Shown one piece after another: positions 1 through 10,268 of a DNA stretch of 26,358 nucleotides. A model generated the notes under the pieces. It searched no databases. It was not told the DNA's origin and worked only from the letters and a program-made list of their open reading frames with translations. The stretch spans positions 1-26,358 of the forward strand of contig NW_013546859.1 of the NCBI RefSeq assembly GCF_000711695.1, written 5' to 3'. A program made the translations under genes and the position numbers. Within the stretch, counting starts at the first letter, position 1. The number at the start of each line of letters is the position of its first letter. This stretch comes from Tilletiaria anomala UBC 951 (Eukaryota; Basidiomycota; Exobasidiomycetes; Georgefischeriales; Tilletiariaceae).

Positions 1-1165
1 CGTTAGGGTTACTGCAAGGATGCGCGTTGCGGTAGCATCACTCTTCTATGTGGCTGCCAACCAGGTCAGTTGGTCGTCACTCTCACTGTCAATTGTCTCT
101 CTTGCCTCTCTTTCTTACAGCCTTGACTGACAACGTCTCGCATACAACATTCACCTTTGCTCCTTCGAAAGCATCTTTCTCGCGTAGACTCCTTCATCGA
201 CAGAAGGGTGGCCTTGACCACTTGACCCTGAATCGCTGCAGTTGGGCGCAGTGGGCCAAGGCGGGCACCGCCCGATCCAAGCATGGGAATAAAAGGAATA
301 CTATTGCATGTGATTGCTCCATCGACCAGAGGGACCAGGTTTGCTCTGATACTCATTCTATCTCTACACGACGCACTTCCATTTGCCGAATTGCTTCTGC
401 AGAGCGTCCGCAAACACCCCCGAGACATAATATAGCCACGAAACACTCAAGGCACGAGGGAAAAGAGAGAGGGGCCGGTCACAGGTCCACAGTGCGGGAG
501 AGGAGGGAGGGCTACTGTTGGGGAGCACAGGCGGCAGGCGGCGCGTGCGCTCGGTGTATGTGGTCTGTCTTCTTACGACAACGTTTTGTTGGACGTCGAT
601 GGATGGCCTCCCGTCGCATTACCTTGATTGCATTGCATCAGTCGTTACAAGAAGGACGGTGTTGCGCAACGGTGGGCGGAGCCAGCGTGACCTGGCGAGT
701 GGGGAGCCTAGAACGCCGACACCGCTTCAGCCTTGGATGCACAAGTCCCGGCGCACGTGCAACAGCCCTCCTTCTTGCTCCTGCGAGATCTGCACAACCA
801 GCATCGCGCCTAGTTTGATTCAACGACGCGGTCTAAGACACGGCGTCAGCGCTACTTCGCTGCGTGCTCACTTGTCCCCGATTTTGCAAAGACACCCAAA
901 GCAACGAGGGCGAGTGGGCATGTGGAGAGCGGGCTTCTCGTCATTGCCAAGGCTTGTCTCCATACTCGCAGTAACCCTCCCCGTCTGACTGACTCGTTCG
1001 TGACGACCGCCATGTCAAATCTTTTCGTCGTCCGATTGGCAGCACGCCTCCTGTGTGACTCAATGGTTGCGCAACGCGAGCAGTTACTAGTGCTCTCTTC
1101 CTGCCGATCTCTGCGAGGCAACTTCTTCGTCTATCGATTCAAGAGTCACTTGATCAAAGCTCAAG
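1..1165. other. Left-edge stretch without a supportable gene
   Basis: Several open frames up to 256 codons overlap here on both strands, but none shows a recognisable domain, a sensible residue composition or a convincing exon chain. They look like chance open frames in DNA of about 50-55% GC. A GTCAGT...TTACAG segment at 65-120 has the look of a short intron, so the edge could cut through the end of a gene, but neither flank gives a recognisable protein. I call nothing here. Confidence 0.5.
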
Positions 1166-2709
1166 ATGCCTAGACAAGGTATGCGCCAGCTATGCGAGTT
1201 CTCGCTTCTCTGAAATACGACGAGGTGCCGCCACAGGTAATGGGCGGCACCGAGGAGTTGTTCCACGACAGACTCTATTCAGCTTTCGACAGCGCTGGCA
1301 TGCATCCGGTACCCATTTTCTTAAAGGTAGCCGAGGGCAGCGGCACCCTCTTGCGATCTGTCAGTGACAAAAAGCTGTCAGAGCACGCTGCTGCCAGCCT
1401 CTGTGAAAGGGTCTCTCCACCAAAGTGCGGCAGCGGCGGCGTGGATAAACGCAGCAGGCAGGTCCCTGCTCGAACAAGATCATTTGCACAACAGGTCTGT
1501 CTTGCACCCCGCAACGCAAGTTCCCTAAGCGCTGCAACACAACGTTCCTTGACCCCTGTTTGACCATGATATTGTGGCCAAAGGGTTCGTATTTCCTGCA
1601 GCTCTCACAGTCGCTCAAGTCACTGGGCCGGAAAAGATCTGATCGTCGCCAGCATTGCGGGCTACGAAGCGGGGTGCCAGATAGGAGAGTACCTCAGGCG
1701 GTCTCACTATCGATATTTTCATATGCCTGCCACGGTCGGCACACTGGCTGCGGCGATTGCTGTTGGTGCATGGCTCGGTATCAACACCAGAGATAAAGTA
1801 GCTTGTTTATTTGGGAACGCAAGACAATGGCCGCAGGTTTGTGGTAATTCAGGGCTGAGAGCGCCTACTCCAAGCAACTACATGCAGCAAAAGCGGCTTC
1901 GGATGGTGTGTGTGTGCAACTTACATGACCCTTTTCTGCCGGTCAGGCGTACACAACATCCTCGAGGGGAATATGGGTACGGCAGCGGGTATGTCTGCAC
2001 GCGACGAGCAGCAGCATCAGAACTATCGTCCATGTTCAGAGACTGGACCCAAAGTCGCTGAACGGACGATTGAGCAGCCGCTGGACTACGATCGAGACCT
2101 CGTACAAGTGGCATACCTGCTGTAGACACACTCACCCCGCAGGTGTTTCTCTGCTGCAGGTGATGGAATTCGCGTCCGTCGCTCCCTCTAGTATCAAAAG
2201 CATAAAGGTCAAGGTGGATCAACCCACCATCGATGTCCTCGGACCTGTAAGGATGGATGCCCTAGACGGTGCACCAGGCCAAGTTCAGCGTGAACATCAC
2301 ATTGGCACGAATCGCGTTGCATGGTGCATCAGGCCTGGTCGAGTTCCACGACCGAGCATTGCAGGATTTCGAGGTGCGAGAGTTGGCGAGGAAGGCGAGC
2401 ATAGACATCCATAAAGTTGTCCATCAGGCCTATCCACGAGCATGGCTGGGTCGGGTTGACGTAGCAACCAACGACAGCCAAACGCACCTGGACAAGATCG
2501 ACCCAAAACGCAACTTTGGGAACACACTCAGCCGGCCCGAACTCGAACCCACGTTTCTGGCCCTACTCGAATTCGCATCACTGTCGCTCAATGGGTCACA
2601 GCACACGTATCAGGGAAGCCAGCGACTCGTCAGGCTGGCATGGACTTTGCGCTATATTCACCATGTTCGCGAATATGTATATGCAAATGCAATTGGAAGT
2701 GGTATGTAG
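1166..2709 (+). pseudogene. Decayed MmgE/PrpD-family gene (2-methylcitrate dehydratase / cis-aconitate decarboxylase-like)
   Basis: Pieces of one MmgE/PrpD protein lie in the right order on the plus strand but in changing frames. The order is an N-terminal ATG at 1166 leading into LKYDEVPPQV; WINAAGRSLLEQDHLHN and HPAT (about 1440-1510); VFPAALTVAQ (1589); DLIVASIAGYEAG and HYRYFHMPATVGTLAAA (1636-1760); KQLHAAKAASDGV (about 1866-1905); GVHNILEGNMGTAAGMSA (1946); SRWTTIETSYKWHTCCRHTH (about 2073-2135); IDVLGPV; then VHQAKFS through WLGRVDV and NTLSRPELEP (2269-2550), ending in LAWTLRYIHHVREYV before a stop at 2709. I count at least six frame changes and two in-frame stops near 1513-1542, so no full-length enzyme can be made. 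Apart from the doubtful gap between HPAT and VFPAAL there is no good place for introns. Family members dehydrate 2-methylcitrate or decarboxylate cis-aconitate, but the exact substrate cannot be told from this relic. Confidence 0.85.
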
Positions 2710-2764
2710 ATTCTTCTGAAATGCCTGCGGAAGTTCGCAATGGCCACAAATTGAGTCGAGTTCA

Positions 2765-5520
2765 TCAAGGGCGGTAGATGCGAGAGAAGCCTTGCACCTC
2801 GGCTCGGCAAGTCGGACAAGTGTGCTTGCCTCTCACAGGCTGCGCAGAGATGCTCTGCCGGCACTCTTCACACATATTCAAGCAGCGGCACGGCCAGAGC
2901 AGGATCGTGCTGATGCCGGCCCGATAGCAATAATGCAAATGAATCAGCGCAAGGAACACGAAAACTGAACGGATGCACATCTCACCGCTCTTCGTAACAG
3001 CAAATGGCGCAGGGATGACTTGCTTCCGATGGAAGATCCGTGCGACGACGGGCGCGAATCGTCTCAATAAGCATGCGATCTTGATCCAATTCGACTAAGC
3101 GGTCTGCGTCTGCCTGTCCGCCCATCCTTGCGCGATACGCGCTACGTGTCAGCGGCCTTGAACTAGAATTGGCCAGATGCGCAACCATGACACTGCCAAA
3201 GTCCGCTGTGCCTTCTGGCGAGATGCTAGCATCAGGCCGGTAGGTGATGCGCGCCAGATCTAAGAGGGACTGCGACTCGTTCGGATCTAAAGTGACAAGG
3301 TCTTGGTAAGCGCAGTCCGGAAATGCTGCTGCTGCTGCCTCGCTACCCGTGCCACTTTCCGAATCATCGCCGCTGCTGTCGTCCGACTCATCTTCATCGG
3401 GTAGCCATTCCCACATCTCAGAACCGATTTGGGCTTCGGTGGTCGACGCCGCCGGGTCATCATCGAGATCGGCTTGCAAGGGCGCTGAAGGCGAGAGAAT
3501 ATCACGCCAATCCGGCACGCCCGCGATGTCGTAGTCTCTGGATGTCGACAAGGCGTTCCTTGCGCGATCGCGCAAAAGATTTGTCAATGCACTCTGCGTA
3601 GCTTCGCTGCTCCTGTTGTCCCGGCCTGGGCCCACTCTGTTCCTGTTTGCGCGCACGTGCTGCTCGGCAAGACGACGTTGTCTCCGCACCTCTCCGTTGC
3701 TCCCGTGCCAGAACAAGCGAACTGTTCTGGCGAAGCGGAATACCCACGGTGGGAACGAGTATCTCGGCAAGCGACTGCGTAGACGTTGCCACTGCATACC
3801 GCAAAAGATGGCAGCGTGGAGCGATACTGTCTGAAAGAAGCGCCCAATCGCCTTGTACCGAGGGCGCCCCATTACAATGTAGCTGCTCACGCCGCGCTGT
3901 GATGCCCTTGCCCGAATATCCTTGATTTCGACATCTATACCTCTCCTCGAGCGGGGGGGTTCGATAAAATCATGGAATGGATTTTCAATGACCTGTGTCT
4001 CACCGTCGTCCGACAGCTCGACCCGCGTCTTTTGCGCCAGGGTGATGATCGCGAACTCCATCGAAAAGCCATTCGAGATGGCGCTCGTTTCGAGACAGGC
4101 TGTTCCCCATTTGAAGAGCGCGATGGAAAACTCGTCGGTCAGTAGTGGCATGCTTGGTCGGCCAGGAACGAGGCGGCGCCAGGTGATCTGATTTTCTGTC
4201 AGCAGCATGGTGATTGCGTGCAGCGCTGCTGTGGCGGCGATTATGATGAGCAGCCCGACGTCCGGGGAGCGATTGATGCCTTGGATGAAGGGATAGCTCC
4301 CCGATCTTGCAGCGAGCATGTAGTGGACCATGCTTGCAACGCCAAAAATGGTTGTGATGGGCAATGTCATCTTGGATAATCTGCAAAGAATCAAGCGTGA
4401 GTCAGTCTTAGCCGCCCGAGAAGCTCAATCTTTGTGTCCATGCACCTTCGCCAAGCGCCTGCAATGGCAAGGCACCATATCTCCACCATCTGGAACCATA
4501 CGACCAGCGCGGCGTGCTTGGAAGGAGACCCGTCCGCAAGAAGAAGTGCCAGCGTAAACAGATTCAAGGCTGGTATCTCATCCCTCCTGCACTCCAAGCT
4601 CGCGAGAACAGTCTCGGTGACTTGATTGGCTGATGCGGCGATGAAGGTCGTCCAGAAGATTTCCTTTGTGCGATCCTGCACGCCGAGAGGGATGCCGCTC
4701 GCGGACCACGGTCCCGAGTTGAACAGATAGCTCCACGTGAGCTTGTTCATGCTTGCGACATATGCCTCCGGTGGCAACGCACCCGCATGCGCCTGGACCA
4801 AGGCGATGCACAAGAAGCTAACCATCAAGAGGCTATGACTCAGCATCAGCAAGGACGGCATGCGGACGAGCAGGCGCCGCCAACCGCGGATGCGAACTGG
4901 GCGACCTCGTGGTCGACAGACTGCATGTATTCGGTTGATAAGAACCGTCTGAAAGAGTGGGTACGCAAGACTTCAGCAAAGAAAAATGGAGGATAACTGG
5001 CGATTGCACGCTGCCACGATGAGCATAAACTCACTGTTAGAACAAGTGCGACGGCATAGCGACTGGTGGCAAACCCCCACGGCGAGTAGCCAGGTGGCAT
5101 GCCCCAGAACATGATGGACCCCAGAGTGTCATCTTCCGTTCCCTCTGTCTGCTGCTTCTCCGCGATGGTCGATGCGGCGCTAAACGCGGAGGACGCAGCT
5201 GCTGTTGCTGCGTGGCCAACGGGCCGAAAGGCTATGGCGCCGTGAGCTGCGCTCAGAGCAGATGAGATTGGCGGTGCGGCGCCAGCGCTGCCGATGCTCA
5301 TCGCGGCATTCTGGATCTGTTTCAGCGCCGAGCTACCCGCGTCGGCGAAGCTGGTCTTGGACGAAGCCGCTGCTGCCGATAAAGAAGATGCATTGCGAGA
5401 GTTTAGCTGGGTGATGTTGAACAGCGCATCCCGCTGCGACCGCGCGAGCGACTTGAAGCTCGACAGAAAGCGCCAGCCGACCGAGTCAGGTGCAGACGGC
5501 TGTGGAATCGATGGGAGCAT
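2765..5520 (-). CDS. Asi1/Asi3-like multi-membrane-span RING E3 ubiquitin ligase (inner nuclear membrane)
   Basis: Four exons on the minus strand: 5520-5035, 4948-4446, 4380-2986 and 2909-2765. All three introns (86, 65 and 76 bases) have GT-AG ends and preserve the frame, giving 842 residues. ATG 5520 is chosen because it heads the longest coherent N-terminus. About 120 Ser/Ala-rich residues are followed by FWGMPPGYSPWGFATSRYA and roughly five hydrophobic spans: one at the exon 1/2 junction, one around MVSFLCIALVQA, one around LVVWFQMVEIWCLAIAGAW, and two in early exon 3 (ITTIFGVASMVHYML and GLLIIIAATAALHAI). An acidic, disordered stretch (DEDESDDSSGDD) precedes a C-terminal RING with C787-x2-C790, C802-x-C804, C808-x2-C811 and C826-x2-C829. 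The last residues, EVQGFSRIYRP, match the way Asi1/Asi3 RINGs end. In yeast, Asi ligases sit in the inner nuclear membrane and clear mislocalised membrane proteins and latent transcription factors. That role here is inferred from domain order. The gene converges on the PrpD relic with only 55 bases between them. Confidence 0.85.
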
Positions 5521-6775
5521 GCTCAAAGCTCAACGCTCAGCTTTTCCCGCCGCCCTGCGCTTGGGATAGGTGTTACCGCATGTAATGAGTGTAGTGCGTC
5601 GTACCCTTGTTCCTTTCGGGTGTCGCTCTAGCGCTGCCAATTAGCAGAACGCGCGACTTATGCCAATGGCGGTTCCTTCGAGCCTCCAGTGGCATGAACG
5701 GAGTCAGGAATGCGGTCAACCTGGTCTTGTTGACAACCTGCAAGAACGTATTCTGCTTCACATGACCATCTTGCCGGCATGAGGATAACCATTGATTGTC
5801 GCTGAAAGCGCTGATCACTGTGCGAATTATGTGCCAGTGACCGCTCGCTGTGACCTTCACCTTGAATTCTCTGTGTTGTGATGGCTCTCGGCTGCCATCT
5901 GATTGCCACCCTCTAGAGGGCGGAAACCAATACGCAGACACTTGGTCGGTTCTCCACCATGTACGATGCTGCATTTGACGAGCTGCAAGATGCCATGTGA
6001 TTCCAAAGGCGAACGATGACGACGAATAGTACAGTACACAAAAGAACATCTGGATTCTGGCAGGATGTGGAAGTGCCCAACCGGGTGAGGGTTTGTTGGG
6101 GGGGAAAGGGGGGGACAAGGCTGGGATGGTGGGCTAAGCGGGGACTTAGGACCAGCTGGGGTTATGCGCGGCGTGGAAGGTGGCAAATGAAGCGATGCTT
6201 GTGTGAAGTAGAACATGGCTTGGGTGGACAGGCATGTGTGGGCGTTTGCGCAGGGTGCACGTTCCATGGGACATCACAGAGCCGACCCATAGAAAAGTGC
6301 AGCTTGCCGCTCAGTCTTTCTCTCCCCTTGCCCTCTCTTGCTGTCCTCCTTCCGTTCCCCATGGTGCGGGGAATGAGCAGCATTTCTGCTACTTTCCCCT
6401 GAGACTGCTGAGGTGTCAATGTATGCAGCTGATGCGACTCCCAAGGATGCCCTATCCACTCGAGGCGCCCATTTCGCTTTTCTTGCTTTTCGTGTGTCCT
6501 CTTTCCTTGTGTACGAATGCAGAACCGGATAACGGAAGAGCCAAAACTCTCGCAGAGCCGAGCCAGGCCGAGGGTCCCAAATGCGAGAAAGATAAGAGAC
6601 GGAACGGTCGTCCGAAATCGGTATTTGTGCGTTGGAATATGGCCGCGCCGGCCTCTACGCGCCTGGCCACGGCGCCGTCGTCTCGTCAAAACTAGACTCC
6701 TTGCTGTCACTCCTCCGACGTGGCTTCTCCAACCCTTCACTCTGCACTGCTCCCATGGGTACGTGTACCCGTACC
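5521..6775. other. Intergenic region upstream of the RING ligase gene
   Basis: This stretch lies between the 5' end of the RING ligase gene and the 3' end of the Igo1 gene, both on the minus strand, so it should hold the ligase promoter and the Igo1 3' UTR. It contains a strong G-run cluster (6083-6114, listed separately) and a pyrimidine-rich run near 6308-6360. Open frames up to 205 codons occur on both strands, but none shows a recognisable domain. No TATA box was convincing. Confidence 0.5.
6083..6114 (+). promoter_or_regulatory. Canonical G-quadruplex-forming motif
   Basis: Four G-runs follow each other on the plus strand: G3, three bases, G3, six bases, G7, three bases, G7. This satisfies the usual four-tract pattern with loops of seven or fewer, and further G-runs follow to about 6145. 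It lies about 560 bases upstream of the RING ligase ATG, on that gene's template strand. A regulatory effect is inference. It could simply be a low-complexity tract. Confidence 0.55.
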
Positions 6776-7593
6776 TCACTCTTCCATGAGATCGTCGGCG
6801 GTGATTTCATTCCTGCCCAGCCCGCTCCCTTCCTTGGCAGGGCTGTGACCGCCAGGTGCGCCCGCAAAACCCGCGGCGCTGCCACCCATGGCCGTGCCGA
6901 CGCCCGCGTTTAGCAAGCTGCCCGTGCCAGAAGTAAAGTTGCTGCCACTGCCCGATTGGGTAGAAGTGGTCGAGCCGATCGGAAACGTAGAGACTTGTGA
7001 ATGCGCTGGCCGACCCGTCGCGCCGGCCGAGCTGGACGTGGTGGGCGAGGTGGACATGGCGTTCGCTGCCGCTGCGGATACCGCCGTTGCGCTACTTCCT
7101 ATGCCTGCACCGGCAGCGCTTGGAATACCGATGGATCCGCGATGCGCCTGAAGCGGCGACGTGCTTGATGCCACCGCTACCGGGGAGGAGACGCCTCCCG
7201 GAGAGCCGGCGGAGGAGGTAACCGCACCAGGACACGAGCCGGGAGGGCTGGAGCTGCCGACGGTCGAGGCATGAGGGATGACTTGCGGGTTGGGAATGGC
7301 GGTGCCGACGGCATTCTGCGGGGCCTTGCCTGCCTTGCTCAGGGCATAGTCGCCGGAATCGAAATACTTGCGTTCTTTGAGTTTGGTGTTGAGCAGGTCT
7401 TTGCGGTTCGGCAGCTTTCCGTAAAGGCGAAACATCTTCTGCTCCTCCTCCGAGAGGGACTGTGTGTGCCAAAAAGGGCAAGAGCGGGAAGGCAGGTGCA
7501 AAGAAATGCTGTCAGCCTGGTCATGTATGGACTTCAAGGGGCATGTCCGACACGTACGCTGATGTCGATCTTGTTTCTCTGAGCCGGTAACAT
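6776..7593 (-). CDS. IGO1: Endosulfine/ARPP-19 family protein, Igo1-like PP2A-B55 inhibitor
   Basis: Two exons on the minus strand, 7593-7558 and 7459-6776, are separated by a 98-base GTACGT...CACAG intron and give 239 residues. The 12-residue first exon reads MLPAQRNKIDIS, the usual fungal endosulfine start, and the second continues SLSEEEQKMFRLYGKLP. The family signature KYFDSGDYALSK spans residues 43-54, and Ser47 in FDSGDY corresponds to the residue phosphorylated by Greatwall/Rim15 kinase. In yeast the phosphorylated protein inhibits PP2A-Cdc55 and protects selected mRNAs at entry into quiescence. The remaining 160 or so residues are rich in Ser, Gly, Ala and Thr, predicted disordered, and longer than the yeast tail. 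The end NEITADDLMEE is acidic. An open frame starting at 7537 reads through intron sequence and is not the true start. Confidence 0.93.
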
Positions 7594-8828
7594 CTTGCCT
7601 TGTGCTTCAAAGGCGAAAGGACGTAAGGATGAAAGGTGTGGTCAAAGAGAGATGCACGTGTAACGAGTGGCGTCGAGCTCGTACTATGTCCAAGGGCTGC
7701 AGAGTCGCCGTTTGAGCCCGTCAGCAGCAGCAGATCTGGTGCTCCAAAGGGTAGCCACTCGCTTCTTCCTTTGACGCGAAAGTGCGAGACGGGTGACGGT
7801 AATGTAGGCCTAAGGTCTGGCCGAGGGCCCCGAGCTGTAGAGACTTTCGGGGGCGATGACCCACTCCAGCGCCGTTTCCACTTGGACGAAGCCGGGGACA
7901 GGTAGGACTGGCGTGCAGACTAAGGCGTGCGCTTGTGTCAACGAGACACAATGACGTGGCGCTCTGCAGGACAACACTCTTTCGCACTGCCGATGGTGAC
8001 TGCTGCCCGATCAAAAGTTGCTTGTTGGTTCGACTGGCTGACGATACGAGAAGACTGCAGATGAACAGCGAATTACAGATGTGTGACGATGGAATGAATG
8101 AATGCCCTTTTGTGTGCTTGACGGTCTCCACCGGTTGGACAGCACCATGTACACCTCGCACGTCGCAGCTCCCACTTTCATCAACTGCCTCTCTACTGCT
8201 ATCGTACCAACAGACGATGAAGCGAGAGAAAGCATGGCACACGCCTTTGCAGCAAAGCGTATTCAGGTATGCATTGGAACAGTGTCCAGCCTGGCCGACT
8301 GATTCATGCAAAGAAGACTGCTGCATTGGCGTGGGGCTTGTGCAGAGCCGCGCCGCGCCACTCATCAAACACTGGTGCAGTGCGGTTGAGGCCTCAGCCT
8401 CGATCCATTGATCTGGCCAGCACGAACCAGGCGGATGCTGAGTGGTGGGCGCGAGAGAGGGCTCGCGACAACCTGTGACTTGCATGATGCAATGCATGCG
8501 TCCGTGTGTCCGGGCAAGGGAGCATTGGCCCGTGCGTACTTCGCGGTGAGCTGTTGTTAAAACCAGCGTTGCACCTCTGCTTTTCACTTCATGCCTAGAA
8601 CTATGTAACTCAACTTTAGACTACTCTTGCGGCAGAGATTGGCCAGCACGAGCTGTTTCCAATGTGTAAATATCTCCTCGCTTCCTGACCGCCCAGACGT
8701 GCACCATCTGTATTCTGGACCACAATTTGCACGAATGACACCTGCTGCACTCGCTGCCGAGTGACATGTGCTGACGCTGCGCGCGCTGTCCGCAATGTGT
8801 GTTTGTGGGTACAAGGAAAGCAACATTA
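7594..8828. other. Intergenic region upstream of the Igo1 gene
   Basis: This 1.2 kb lies between the Igo1 start codon and the glycosylase stop codon, both genes being on the minus strand. It must contain the Igo1 promoter and the glycosylase 3' UTR. A 288-codon open frame on the minus strand (7721-8587) has no recognisable motif and a Cys/His/Ser-rich composition typical of chance frames. I see no tRNA, repeat or clear TATA element. Confidence 0.5.
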
Positions 8829-10268
8829 CTAACCGTTCCCAGACGGGTCAGCGAGGCCCTGGTGGAATTTTACATGATCTCGATGAACTTGCTCCAGACG
8901 GATCGGAATCAGGTCCACAGACATGAGGACATCATAAGTGTTAGCATCAGCGTCACGACTCGCGCCTGGTCCGTCTGTATTGTTGCCCAGGCCACCATTA
9001 TGAGGAGGAAGAGGTGAAGGAGATGTGCGTGCTTGCTCCGTTTTGAGGAATGTGACAAGCCTGCGTAGTCGCTCAAACCACCTGGCCTTTCCCGCCAGCT
9101 GCAGGCTCGTCACGCGAGCGCTAGTAGAAGGCCCCGACCAGAAAAGGGCCACGTCGTGGGCATGGGCGTCTTGCTGAGCACACCATTTCCCGTGTTCATC
9201 GTGCAATTGGAGAACATCGCTGCTGGTAATGCCCGCCGTGGGCTCTCCTCTGCGTCGAGGAACGAGCAAGCAGTGCTGCAAAAGACCGTATCCCTCCTCC
9301 TTATTGGTTGCAAGCCGCCATGCTAGTGGCGTTCCCCTGGGCACGCGCACCGTCACGATCTCATTCCCTGAACTCTGTTTGCCGCCGCCCCTGCTGCTCT
9401 GACGAGGCTGGTACGCCAAGACAGCCTTAGTGAACGCCTGGGAGATGCCCTTACCGACGAAGCCAGTGACGAGGGGCTTGCAGCGCTCCACGTGCCCCAG
9501 CAGGACCGGCGCGCCAGCGAGCAACTCGGCATCGCCCAGCTCGGTCGCTTGGCTTGTCGGACGCCCGACGAGATTGGTCAAGCCGATGCGGAAGGGCGAC
9601 ATCGTCGGGAAGACATGGTCCTCTGACGGAGTGTACAATCGCGAAGTCAGCCCAGACATCGACAGTGCTTTGTAGAAGTGATTGGACGGATGTGCATAAT
9701 GGCGTTGGGTCCGTGCCGATTCAACGCCTGGGTTGATTCCGCAGAGCAGCACTTTCGAGTGGAGCCACGCCAGAAGGGTCAACACAACAGGAAACGGTTC
9801 AGTCAGTTTTGTCCTGTGCTGAGCTCATTGCAACGCGCACAATACGAGGGCAGAGTGAAACACACAATCGAGCCTGTCTCCCAAGTGATCTGGCACGCCG
9901 TCGGTGAGGTGAGCATACTTGCTGGCACTCGGGTCGTCGTAGCCGACTTTGCACCGCTTTGTCTTGCGCAGACTCGGTGAAGACGAACTGCGAACACGTT
10001 GAGATGCTCTCGATGGAGAGCTCGAGGATCCGATGGCCAGAGAAATGCTATCTGATAGCCATTGTTTGTTTCTCTTGGGCAAGGATCTCGCCGGCGCCGG
10101 TGCGCTGGTACTGTTGGCGATGGAGGAAGATGCTTTTGGCGGAGGCGACGCAGGAGCAGCGACCGACGAAGCTTGCATGTGTGGTGCTTGCAGCCCCGGA
10201 ATCGAAAAGGCAGCAGTCAGGCACACCGGTGCAACAGCCTCTGAGCCTCCCCCTCTTCTATTTGCCAT
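8829..10268 (-). CDS. TDG: TDG/Mug-type G/T(U) mismatch-specific DNA glycosylase
   Basis: Two exons on the minus strand, 10268-9866 and 9751-8829, are joined across a 114-base GTGTGT...AAAG intron. This restores DRLDLLLCGINPG in one frame and gives 441 residues. Motif I GINPG is at 139-143, with the catalytic Asn at 141. YAHPSNHFYKAL follows, then TNLVGRPTSQATEL near 193-206 and FVGKGI near 232-237. GPSTSARV near 341-348 is in the place of the family's DNA-intercalating motif (MPSSSAR in human TDG). Members remove thymine or uracil mispaired with guanine, starting base-excision repair in the nucleus. The first 110 or so residues are Ser/Ala/Pro-rich with basic patches and probably disordered. 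About 90 residues between FVGKGI and GPSTSAR make this core longer than bacterial Mug. An ATG at 9785 is internal to the intron and would lack the residues before GINPG. The start is divergent from the PAQR gene, 1.2 kb away. Confidence 0.92.

Noticed and set aside
3-11. TTAGGGTTA telomere-like string
   Set aside because: Only one and a half repeat units, with no array around it, so it is chance.
65-120. Intron-like GTCAGT...TTACAG segment at the left edge
   Set aside because: Donor, pyrimidine tract and acceptor look fine, but neither flanking frame gives a recognisable or continuous protein, so no gene is called.
2522-2545. tRNA B-box-like sequence on the minus strand
   Set aside because: No A-box, stems or anticodon arm at the right distance, and the stretch is explained by SRPELEP of the PrpD relic.
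5573-6118. 181-codon minus-strand frame upstream of the RING ligase
   Set aside because: Pro/His/Trp-rich random composition, and part of it is the complement of the G-run cluster.
7721-8587. 288-codon open frame on the minus strand upstream of IGO1
   Set aside because: No domain, a composition rich in Cys, His and Ser, and overlapping open frames in other phases. It looks like a chance frame.
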